A stretch of 8,332 nt of DNA from Chloroflexota bacterium (GTDB lineage Bacteria; Chloroflexota; Anaerolineae; Promineifilales; Promineifilaceae), in the NCBI GenBank assembly GCA_963169155.1, contig CAUJGI010000173.1, forward strand, positions 1 to 8,332. Direction: 5' to 3'. The notes under the pieces are model-generated. The model did not search any database. It was not told the origin of the DNA and was given only the letters and a program-made list of their open reading frames with translations. The position numbers were made by a program, and so were the translations under genes. The first letter of the stretch is position 1. The number at the start of each line of letters is the position of its first letter. This document shows, piece by piece, positions 1 through 5,945 of this stretch.

Positions 1-2490
1 GACCTGTTGGGGGTGAGCGTATGGGAACAGTACCGCGAGCGAGCGCTCACCCGCCGCAAAGAGGAAGAAACGCAGCTGGCGTTGCTTGAGGCGCAAATTA
101 ACGAAATTGAGGAGGAGCTGGGGCAGGAAGAGGCGCGGCAAACGGCCGTAACCGAAGCCCAAACCGCCCTCGAAGGCATTGCTCAACGCCTGGCCGACAA
201 GGAGGCGCTTTTGCAGCAGCTGCGCCGGGTCGAGACGGCCGTTCAGCAGCACAAACAGCTCGTCGCTACCCTGGCTACCAACCTGAACCGGGGTAAAGCC
301 CAGCTGGAAAGTTTGCAGCGCAGCCAGGTCCAGCGGCAGCAGGAGCGCGATGGTTACACGGCCGTTCTGCAAAACGCCGCCACCATCACCGCCACCTACG
401 CCCAGTGGCAGGCGGCCGACGCCACCTTCCAGGGCTGGCAGGAGCGGGCCGAGCAGTTCAACCGGTTGGAGCAGAGCAAACGGCCGTACGAAGTGGCCAT
501 CGCCCAGGAAAAATCGCGCCTGGCCCAGCGGCTGGCGGAACTGGAAGGCCAGGCCCGCCGTGCCGAAGCAGCCGCTGGCGAGCAGGCCGCGCTGCAAGAA
601 GAGCTCGCTGTGGCCAAAACAAAGCTGGCCGACCTGGAAGCCCAGCTGTCGGCCCTGGCTGAGCAAGAAACCGAGTGGCACCACCTGCGCACCGAACTGC
701 AAAAGCAGGAAAGCGAGCGCGAGTCGCAAAATCGGGAGCTGGCCCGGCTGCAAAACCTGGCCCGACGTATGACCACCCTGCGCGAAGAAGAAACGGCCGT
801 GTCGCAAAACCTCCAGGCCGCCGACAAACAGGTGGCCGAGCTGGATCTCCGGCTGGCCGAATTGAGCCAGCAGGAACAGACCTACGCCACCGCCCAGGCA
901 GAAAAAGTGGGGCTGGACAGCAGCCAGCCCGCCCTCAAAGAGCAGATGAACCGGCTAAAAATCCGCATCGAGCAGCTGGAAGCCGAAACCGGCGGCAGCT
1001 GCCCGCTCTGCGGCCAGGAACTCACCCCGGCGCACCGGGCCCAGGTGATTGGCGAACTCCAGGCCGAAGGGGCGGGCATGGGGGAACGGTTCCGCAGCAA
1101 CAAGCAAACCATCGACACGCTCACGGCCCAGCTGGCTGAACTGAGCCGCGTGGTGGCCCAACGGCCGCAGCTGGAAAAGCAGCGGCAGACGCAGCAGCAG
1201 CGGCAGGCCCAGGCCCAGGCGCGGCTGGATGAAATCACCCAATCCCTGGCCGAGTGGGAGGCGGGCGATATGGCCCAATTGGCCGCGCTGGAAGTAACCC
1301 TGGCGCAAGACACGCTGGCCGATTTGCGGGCGCAGGTGGTGGCGTTGGGGACGGCCGTTCAGGCCAAACCCACCCTGGAAGCCACGCGCCGCCAGCAGGA
1401 GCAGCGGGTGGCCAACGACGAAGCGCGGTGGGCAGAACTCACTCGCTTCATGGGCGAATGGGCCGAATCGGGGCAGGCGCAGCTAACGGCCGTGCAGCAG
1501 CAGCTGAGCAGCGGTGACTTTGCCGCCGAGGCCCAACTGGCGCTGGCCGGTCTCAACGCCGAGCTGGCTGAGCTGGGTTATGAGGCCGCAGCGCATGCCG
1601 CCGCCCGGCAGGCCCGCACTGAATTGGCCGAAGCCCCGGAGACATACCAGCAGCTGAAGCAGGCCGAAGCGGCCGTCAAGCCGCTGGATGATGCTCTGGC
1701 CGAAGGCAGCCAGCGTATTGCCGAGCAGGCGCAGTCGCTTGACGAGTTGACCCAGCAGCACGAAACGGCCGCCGCCGATCTGGCCCAAATGATGGCCGAT
1801 GGTGGCGATTTACGCGGTGTGGAAAATGAAGTATTTGACCTGCGCGAGGCGCAAATTGCGGCCAACCAGCGTGTGGCGGTGGCCCAAAATCGCCTCGAAG
1901 TGCTGGCCGACCAGCGGCAGCGGCAGAAAACGCTGGACGAAAAGCGAACGGCCGTGCGCCAGCAAATCCAGCGGCTCAAGCTGTTGGAGAAAGCGTGTGG
2001 CAAAGGCGGCGTCCAGGCCCTGCTCATCGAGCAAGCGCTGCCAGAAATTGAGGAGCGGGCCAACGAGCTGCTGGACCGCCTCACCAGCGGCGAAATGCGC
2101 GTGACCTTCCCCACACAGCGCCGCCTGAAGAGCCGCGATGGCCTGGCGGAAACATTGGACATTCAAATAATGGACAGCGCGGGCGAAAGGCCGTATGATA
2201 ACTACAGCGGTGGCGAACAGTTCCGTGTCAACTTTGCCATCCGCCTGGCACTCTCGCAGCTTCTGGCCAAACGGGCCGGGGCGCGGCTGCAAACCCTGGT
2301 GATTGACGAAGGGTTTGGCAGCCAGGATCCCAACGGCCGTCAACGCCTCATCGAAGCCATCAATATCATCCAGGGTGATTTCCGGCGTATTTTGGTGATT
2401 ACCCACATTGAAGAGCTGCGTGATGCTTTTCCCAGTCGCATAGAAGTACTCAAAACACCCACAGGTTCTAAAATCGAAATCGTTCTGTGA
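1..2490 (+). CDS. sbcC: SbcC/Rad50-like SMC-family ATPase, 5' partial
   Basis: This is the large ATPase subunit of an SbcCD/Mre11-Rad50-type DNA end-processing complex. It would tether DNA ends and gate the SbcD nuclease in the cytoplasm. The frame is open from base 1, so the TTG at 7 is probably internal; the N-terminal lobe with Walker A lies outside the window. Counting codons from base 1, residues 1-330 and 345-680 are Glu/Gln/Ala-rich heptad-type coiled coil. Between them sits a zinc hook, CPLC, with cysteines at 334 and 337. The C-terminal lobe follows: GKGGVQALLIEQALPEIE near 665-685, ABC signature SGGEQ at 736-740, Walker B with Asp769-Glu770 (VIDEGFG), D-loop SQD ending at 776, and the switch His at 802 (VITH). 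About 829 residues are visible, so the full protein likely approaches 1000, usual for SbcC. An SbcD gene would be expected upstream. The family assignment is firm; SbcC versus a generic Rad50/SMC name is less so. Confidence 0.9.
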   Translation, partial: DLLGVSVWEQYRERALTRRKEEETQLALLEAQINEIEEELGQEEARQTAVTEAQTALEGIAQRLADKEALLQQLRRVETAVQQHKQLVATLATNLNRGKAQLESLQRSQVQRQQERDGYTAVLQNAATITATYAQWQAADATFQGWQERAEQFNRLEQSKRPYEVAIAQEKSRLAQRLAELEGQARRAEAAAGEQAALQEELAVAKTKLADLEAQLSALAEQETEWHHLRTELQKQESERESQNRELARLQNLARRMTTLREEETAVSQNLQAADKQVAELDLRLAELSQQEQTYATAQAEKVGLDSSQPALKEQMNRLKIRIEQLEAETGGSCPLCGQELTPAHRAQVIGELQAEGAGMGERFRSNKQTIDTLTAQLAELSRVVAQRPQLEKQRQTQQQRQAQAQARLDEITQSLAEWEAGDMAQLAALEVTLAQDTLADLRAQVVALGTAVQAKPTLEATRRQQEQRVANDEARWAELTRFMGEWAESGQAQLTAVQQQLSSGDFAAEAQLALAGLNAELAELGYEAAAHAAARQARTELAEAPETYQQLKQAEAAVKPLDDALAEGSQRIAEQAQSLDELTQQHETAAADLAQMMADGGDLRGVENEVFDLREAQIAANQRVAVAQNRLEVLADQRQRQKTLDEKRTAVRQQIQRLKLLEKACGKGGVQALLIEQALPEIEERANELLDRLTSGEMRVTFPTQRRLKSRDGLAETLDIQIMDSAGERPYDNYSGGEQFRVNFAIRLALSQLLAKRAGARLQTLVIDEGFGSQDPNGRQRLIEAINIIQGDFRRILVITHIEELRDAFPSRIEVLKTPTGSKIEIVL

Positions 2491-2596
2491 CCGCATGGCA
2501 AATCTGGCGTCGAAGCTAGCTAGTTTGATTGTCATTTTTGCGCGGTAGATTGAAAGTCATTCCGTTCCAGGGGTGGTGAATGGTTTTCGCCAAGGT

Positions 2597-2603
2597 AGGA
2601 AAG
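2597..2603 (+). promoter_or_regulatory. Ribosome binding site favouring the start at 2607
   Basis: AGGAAAG lies about 4-6 nt before the ATG at 2607. That start puts the first beta strand of the receiver domain (YSVLVVDDD) directly at the N-terminus, as is usual. The alternative ATG at 2580 has a GGGG-type purine run close before it and would add nine residues with no family counterpart. Confidence 0.45.
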
Positions 2604-2606
2604 ATC

Positions 2607-3020
2607 ATGGGGTATTCAGTTTTGGTGGTGGATGATGATCCAATGAAGCGGCAGCTGCTGCGCATGATTTTGGAGCGCGCCGGGTTTGGTGTGGCCGAAG
2701 CCGCCGATGGCGCGGAAGCGCTGCTCTCTCTCGACAACAAGATTCCCGATTTGATGACGCTGGATGTGATGATGCCGCACATGGACGGCTTTGCCGTCTG
2801 TGAACAGGTGCGCCAGAATCCCAGAACGGCCGATTTGCCCATCATTATCGTCAGTGCCCGGGCCGATGGGGGCAGCATCCGCGAAGGTCTTGCCGCCGGA
2901 GCCGATCGTTACTTGCCGCAGCCGGTGATGCCCGATAAACTGATTAAGACGGTGAATGAACTCCTGCCCCCGGCAGCGCCCCCAGCCGCGCCGCTGGTCG
3001 CGCCGCCCGCCGCCAACTGA
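2607..3020 (+). CDS. Single-domain response regulator (CheY-like receiver) lacking the conserved lysine
   Basis: The protein is a stand-alone receiver domain of two-component signalling, about 137 residues with no output domain. Numbered from the 2607 start, the acidic pocket is Asp9-Asp10-Asp11, the phospho-acceptor is Asp53 in LDVMMPHMDG, and the switch Ser/Thr position is Ser83 in IIVSAR. The near-universal Lys of the KP motif is Gln105: the sequence reads YLPQPV where YLxKPx is normal, and the codon is CAG. The last 17 or so residues form a Pro/Ala-rich tail after helix 5, probably a disordered extension. No histidine kinase is in view, so the partner is unknown. It follows the SbcC gene by about 116 nt with no clear terminator between them. 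It may start instead at 2580. The fold is certain; whether it is phosphorylated normally is open. Confidence 0.88.
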   Translation: MGYSVLVVDDDPMKRQLLRMILERAGFGVAEAADGAEALLSLDNKIPDLMTLDVMMPHMDGFAVCEQVRQNPRTADLPIIIVSARADGGSIREGLAAGADRYLPQPVMPDKLIKTVNELLPPAAPPAAPLVAPPAAN

Positions 3021-3077
3021 TCTTACTGGCGGTACGGCCGTAACGGCCCAAATTGTCATCATTCACCGCAGCACTGT

Positions 3078-3953
3078 ATGCATCGACACCGTTCACATAT
3101 TTCGCAAAACCCCCCAATTTTTAAGTTAATCAGCAATCATATGGATGCCTGGCAGGTGGCAATGGTCATTGCCACGCTGCCTCTGCTCATTCATGGCGCA
3201 ATTCGGCGGGAAACGGCCGTGCTCGCCCTGGCGATGGGTGTGGGGTACTGGTTTGCCTTTGCCCTCAACGACTATTTTGACGCCCCGTTTGACCGGCTCG
3301 ATGGGCAGAAAGGGCAGCGTAACTTTTTTGTGCAGCAGCCGGTGCCCGGGTGGCTGGTGGCCGCGTTTTCTCTGGTGCTGCTGGCAGTAGTGGCGGCGGC
3401 CTTTGCCCCCTTTGGCCTGGTGGGCTGGCTGCTCTGGCTGGTGAGCGGCCTGGTCGCCTGGGCTTACTCCGCACCGCCGCTGCGCCTGAAAATGCGCCCT
3501 GGCCTGGACCTGCTCACCCACGCCCTGTTTGTGCAAACCTTTCCCTACGTAGTGTGCCTGGTTCTCATCCGCGCCAGCTGGAGCTTGCTCGATTGGGTGC
3601 TGCTGGCCATCCTGTTCCTGGCGTCGCTGACGGCGCAGCTGGAGCAGCAGGCGCGCGATTTTGTCGTGGACGTGCAGGCGGGTAACACGTTCACCACCTG
3701 GTTGGGGCGGGGACGGGTGGTGCAGGGGGTAAGGTGGATAACGGCCGTTTGCCTGCTCATCGCTCTGGTGTTTGTCCTCACCGGTACCATCCCCTGGTTT
3801 TTGCTGCCGTTTGGGCTGATTGGCCTGCCCGCCCTGCTGCACCGCTTCTGGCGGCCATCAGAAGCGGCTCGTTCCGAACGGTTAGTGCTGCTTTCCACTA
3901 CCGCCGGATTTTTGTACACCGGTATCATCTTTTGCTACTTTCTCCTCTCCTGA
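3078..3953 (+). CDS. UbiA-family membrane prenyltransferase
   Basis: This is an integral-membrane enzyme that would transfer a polyprenyl chain from a prenyl diphosphate to an acceptor, as in quinone, haem or lipid biosynthesis. Both Asp-rich Mg-diphosphate motifs of the UbiA family are visible: NDYFDAPFD at residues 64-72 and RDFVVDVQAG at 193-202. The family's YSAPPLRLK loop is at 130-138. Seven to nine hydrophobic segments span the rest, and at about 291 residues the length is normal. The start is uncertain: neither the ATG at 3078 nor the internal ATG at 3141 (Met22) has a convincing Shine-Dalgarno, and the first 21 residues are polar and atypical, so 3141 may be the true start. The acceptor substrate cannot be told from sequence. 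The deoxynucleoside kinase gene follows after 36 nt, possibly in the same transcript. Confidence 0.82.
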   Translation: MHRHRSHISQNPPIFKLISNHMDAWQVAMVIATLPLLIHGAIRRETAVLALAMGVGYWFAFALNDYFDAPFDRLDGQKGQRNFFVQQPVPGWLVAAFSLVLLAVVAAAFAPFGLVGWLLWLVSGLVAWAYSAPPLRLKMRPGLDLLTHALFVQTFPYVVCLVLIRASWSLLDWVLLAILFLASLTAQLEQQARDFVVDVQAGNTFTTWLGRGRVVQGVRWITAVCLLIALVFVLTGTIPWFLLPFGLIGLPALLHRFWRPSEAARSERLVLLSTTAGFLYTGIIFCYFLLS

Positions 3954-3975
3954 AAACGAGTAAAATCTCGGCAAA

Positions 3976-3980
3976 AAGGA
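3976..3980 (+). promoter_or_regulatory. Ribosome binding site of the deoxynucleoside kinase gene
   Basis: AAGGA lies 9 nt before the ATG at 3990 in an AT-rich leader, which supports this start codon. Just upstream, at 3957-3970, CGAG-TAAAAT-CTCG forms a small inverted repeat around a -10-like hexamer. Confidence 0.5.
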
Positions 3981-3989
3981 TTTATTTTT

Positions 3990-4625
3990 ATGCCAAAATA
4001 TTTCATCACCATTGCGGGCAACATCGGCGTGGGCAAGTCTACCCTGGTGGACCTGCTGGCCAGGCGCACCGGTTGGGAGCCCGTCTACGAGGCCGTGGCC
4101 GAAAATCCATACCTGGCCGACTTCTACGCAGACATGACCCGCTGGAGCTTTCACTCGCAGGTCTTTTTTCTGTCGCGGCGGTTACAGCAGCACCATTACC
4201 TGCTCCAGCGGCAAAATGCCATCATCCAGGACCGCAGTGTGTACGAGGACGCCGAGATTTTTGCCCGCAACCTCTATGTGCAGGGCAACATGAGCGAGCG
4301 AGATTGGGCCTGCTACTTCGATTTGTACCAGACGCTGGCCACGGTTTTGACGCCGCCGCACCTGGTCATTTACCTCAAGGCGTCGGTACCCACGCTGCGC
4401 CAGCGCATCATCCAGCGCGGCCGTGACTACGAACAGCAAATCGCCGATGCCTACCTGGAGCAGCTCAACCGGCTCTACGATGAATGGGCGGCCAACTTTT
4501 TGCGCAGCGCCGTGCTGACAATTGATACCAACAATCTGAATTACGTCCGTTACGAAGAGCATCTGGACCAGATCTGGCAAAAAATTGATGAGCGGCTGCA
4601 AGGGCGAGATTACCTGGCACTCTGA
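3990..4625 (+). CDS. Deoxynucleoside kinase (dGK/dAK-type)
   Basis: A cytosolic salvage kinase that phosphorylates deoxynucleosides to 5'-monophosphates using ATP. Walker A is GNIGVGKST at residues 10-18, with Lys16 for phosphate binding. Glu34 in YEAVAENP matches the family's catalytic/substrate-binding acidic residue. The DRS motif, at 81-83 within DRSVYEDAEIFA, is diagnostic of the dNK family, and the Arg-rich LID is RGRDYE at 143-148. The length of 211 residues is typical of bacterial deoxyguanosine/deoxyadenosine kinases and shorter than eukaryotic relatives. The nucleoside preferred (dG, dA or dC) cannot be fixed by eye. No gene neighbour shares the pathway. It contains no copy of the ACGGCCGT repeat that peppers most other genes here. 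Confidence 0.9.
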   Translation: MPKYFITIAGNIGVGKSTLVDLLARRTGWEPVYEAVAENPYLADFYADMTRWSFHSQVFFLSRRLQQHHYLLQRQNAIIQDRSVYEDAEIFARNLYVQGNMSERDWACYFDLYQTLATVLTPPHLVIYLKASVPTLRQRIIQRGRDYEQQIADAYLEQLNRLYDEWAANFLRSAVLTIDTNNLNYVRYEEHLDQIWQKIDERLQGRDYLAL

Positions 4626-4654
4626 CGTTCTTTGCGCTGAGCAACATAAGAGCA

Positions 4655-4668
4655 GGCGGTTCCCCGCC
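4655..4668 (+). other. Small GC-rich hairpin between the kinase and VOC genes
   Basis: GGCGG (4655-4659) and CCGCC (4664-4668) pair around a TTCC loop. There is no T-run after it, so a rho-independent terminator is not supported; it could be a weak pause or chance. The 4626-4704 gap otherwise holds only a -10-like TAAAAT at 4680-4685 and the VOC gene's ribosome binding site, AGGAAG at 4693-4698. Confidence 0.25.
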
Positions 4669-4704
4669 GCAGAATCGGGTAAAATGAGCGCGAGGAAGTG
4701 AAAC

Positions 4705-5097
4705 ATGATGCCCATCCTTGCGCTCCGGCGCACCAACACTATTTTGTACTGCCACCGCTGGCAGGCAACCGTTGATTTTTACCGCGACCAGCTGGGACTG
4801 CCCGTGGTCTTTGCCAACGACTGGTTTGTCGAGTTTGAGCTGACGCCTACCAGCTTTCTGTCCGTTGCCGACGCAGCGCGGGCCACCATTGACGCGGTGG
4901 CGGGCCAGGGCATCACCCTGACCTGGCAAGTGGACGACGTGGCGGCCAGCAAGGCCCGGCTGGAGAAAGTGGGCATCGCCACCACACCCGTCCAACACAA
5001 GTGGCAGGCGCAGGTGTGTTACTGCACCGACCCCGAAGGCCACCGCCTGGAGCTGTGGACGCCCAAACCAACTGACGAGGACAAGACTGATGAGTGA
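4705..5097 (+). CDS. VOC-superfamily (glyoxalase/bleomycin-resistance-like) protein
   Basis: A small vicinal-oxygen-chelate-fold protein of 130 residues. The family pattern is visible as one pair of beta-alpha-beta-beta-beta units: TVDFYRDQLGLPV at 22-34 is the classic first helix and strand; ITLTWQVDDV at 70-79 opens the second unit; and DPEGHRLELWTPK at 109-121 is the signature last strand, with Glu116 in the usual metal-ligand position. His98 may be another ligand. The reaction is unknown: relatives include glyoxalase I, dioxygenases, antibiotic-binding proteins and non-enzymatic forms. AGGAAG at 4693-4698 supports the start at 4705, with a second in-frame ATG immediately after. Its last 8 nt overlap the start of the Crp/Fnr regulator gene, implying co-translation with it. 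Confidence 0.82.
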   Translation: MMPILALRRTNTILYCHRWQATVDFYRDQLGLPVVFANDWFVEFELTPTSFLSVADAARATIDAVAGQGITLTWQVDDVAASKARLEKVGIATTPVQHKWQAQVCYCTDPEGHRLELWTPKPTDEDKTDE

Positions 5098-5767
5098 CTT
5101 TTCTGTGTCGACGCTGCTGCGCCAGCTGCCCTATTTTGCCCAGGTGGCCGATGACTTTATCAACCATCTGGCGGCCCAGGCGGTGCATCGCACCTTCCAG
5201 CCAGACGAGGCGATCTTTTGGGAGGGAGAGCCATCGGCGGGGCTGTGTGCGGTGGAATACGGCCGTATCAAAGCCTACAAGGTTTCCCCCGATGGCCACG
5301 AATACATTTTGCGCTTCTTTGGCCCTGGCGACTCGTTTAACGAGCTGGCCGCCCTGGACGGCGCGGCCAATCCCGTTAATACCATGGCCATGACGGAGGC
5401 GTCGGTGTGGATGATTCATACGGCCGTCTTTACCGCCGCCCTGCAAGAAGACCACCAGCTCTGCCTGGCCGTGCTGCGCGGGCTGGTGGGCCGCGTGCGC
5501 CACATCGTCGGGCGTATGGAAGATTTGGCGCTGCGCCCCGTTACCGCCCGGCTGGCCAACTTTTTGCTCAACCACGCCGAAGCCGCCAGCGCCGACCTCA
5601 CCCATCCGGCCATCACCCGCACCCTCATTGCCAACCACCTGGCCACCACCCCTGAATCGATCAGCCGCTCCCTGCGCGTGCTGGAACAGGCGGGCGCGAT
5701 TCGCTTCGACCGTCAGCAAATCCTCATCGTCGCTCTCGACATTTTGCGCGACCAGGCGAAGCTGTAG
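5090..5767 (+). CDS. Crp/Fnr-family transcriptional regulator (Dnr/NnrR-like candidate)
   Basis: A 225-residue dimeric DNA-binding regulator. Residues about 12-125 form the cyclic-nucleotide-binding-type beta-barrel (GRIKAYKVSPDGHE at 58-71, FFGPGDSFNELAALDG at 76-91). A dimerisation helix spans about 122-148, and a winged helix-turn-helix covers about 150-222. The recognition helix reads PESISRSLRVLE at 188-199. Its Glu189-x-x-Ser192-Arg193 matches the E-x-x-S-R of FNR that reads TTGAT half-sites, and a perfect TTGAT-N4-ATCAA site lies 9 nt past its stop codon. There is no N-terminal cysteine cluster (only Cys53 and Cys125), so a FeS oxygen sensor like FNR is unlikely. Haem-based NO sensing as in Dnr/NnrR is inferred from its nitrite reductase neighbour. 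It overlaps the VOC gene by 8 nt, with GAGG at 5077-5080 as a possible ribosome binding site. Confidence 0.88.
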   Translation: MSDFSVSTLLRQLPYFAQVADDFINHLAAQAVHRTFQPDEAIFWEGEPSAGLCAVEYGRIKAYKVSPDGHEYILRFFGPGDSFNELAALDGAANPVNTMAMTEASVWMIHTAVFTAALQEDHQLCLAVLRGLVGRVRHIVGRMEDLALRPVTARLANFLLNHAEAASADLTHPAITRTLIANHLATTPESISRSLRVLEQAGAIRFDRQQILIVALDILRDQAKL

Positions 5768-5776
5768 GCCTGCGAC

Positions 5777-5790
5777 TTGATCTAAATCAA
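5777..5790 (+). promoter_or_regulatory. FNR/DNR-type operator upstream of the nitrite reductase gene
   Basis: TTGATCTAAATCAA is a perfect match to the FNR/ANR/DNR consensus TTGAT-N4-ATCAA. Flanking C and G extend the palindrome to 16 bp (5776-5791). It sits between the regulator gene and nirK, with its centre about 162 bp upstream of the nirK start codon. A regulator carrying the matching recognition residues is encoded immediately upstream. Activation by that protein under low oxygen or NO is inferred. Confidence 0.8.
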
Positions 5791-5812
5791 GGCACGCTTC
5801 CTCAAAATCACC

Positions 5813-5818
5813 TAACCT
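5813..5818 (+). promoter_or_regulatory. Candidate -10 element of the nirK promoter
   Basis: TAACCT occupies exactly the place of a -10 hexamer if the operator is centred at -41.5, the class II activator position; transcription would then start near 5825. The match to TATAAT is only three of six, which is tolerable for an activator-dependent promoter. The support is mainly from spacing. Confidence 0.35.
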
Positions 5819-5841
5819 TCAAAGAAGTAAACAGGTTTTTC

Positions 5842-5922
5842 ACCCTCACCCCAACCCTCTCTCTAGGAGGGAGAGGGAGCCGGATTCCCTCCCCCTGCCA
5901 GGGGGAGGGTAGGGTGGGGGTC
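5842..5922 (+). repeat. GC-rich double-hairpin palindromic element in the nirK leader
   Basis: Two strong hairpins lie side by side. The first pairs CCCTCTCTCT (5855-5864) with AGGGAGAGGG (5868-5877) around a 3-nt loop, with one G-T wobble. The second pairs CCCTCCCCCT (5887-5896) with AGGGGGAGGG (5900-5909) perfectly, around GCC. The outer arms, ACCCTCACCCC at 5842-5852 and the AGGGTGGGGGT region at 5911-5921, are also imperfectly complementary, so the block could fold as one larger palindrome. Its pyrimidine-strand/purine-strand make-up resembles REP- or MITE-like intergenic palindromes found in many bacterial genomes. It contains no ORF, target-site duplication was not evident, and no T-run follows. 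If transcription starts near 5825, it lies in the mRNA leader. Confidence 0.65.
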
Positions 5923-5934
5923 TGTGTGACATTT

Positions 5935-5940
5935 GGAGGT
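5935..5940 (+). promoter_or_regulatory. Ribosome binding site of the nitrite reductase gene
   Basis: GGAGGT is a near-perfect Shine-Dalgarno 5 nt before the ATG at 5946. It is the strongest in the window and fixes this start. Confidence 0.85.
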
Positions 5941-5945
5941 TAACT

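Noticed and set aside
7..9. TTG at 7 as the true start of the SbcC gene
   Set aside because: The frame is open through base 1, no ribosome site is visible, and the family needs an N-terminal Walker A lobe before the coiled coil, so the gene is simply cut by the window edge.
1810..2535. Minus-strand open frame of 241 codons opposite the end of sbcC
   Set aside because: It is antisense to the conserved ATPase motifs (SGGEQ, VIDEGFG) and shows no family features of its own.
2491..2579. Terminator or small gene between sbcC and the response regulator
   Set aside because: Only a short GCTAGCTAG palindromic stretch near 2513-2521 is seen, with no stable stem followed by T residues and no start codon with a ribosome site.
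4655..4668. Rho-independent terminator after the deoxynucleoside kinase gene
   Set aside because: The stem is only 5 bp and no T-run follows.
5855..5909. Terminator of the Crp/Fnr-like gene formed by the twin hairpins
   Set aside because: The hairpins lack a downstream T-run and lie downstream of the likely nirK promoter, so they would block nirK rather than isolate it. A leader or repeat element fits better.
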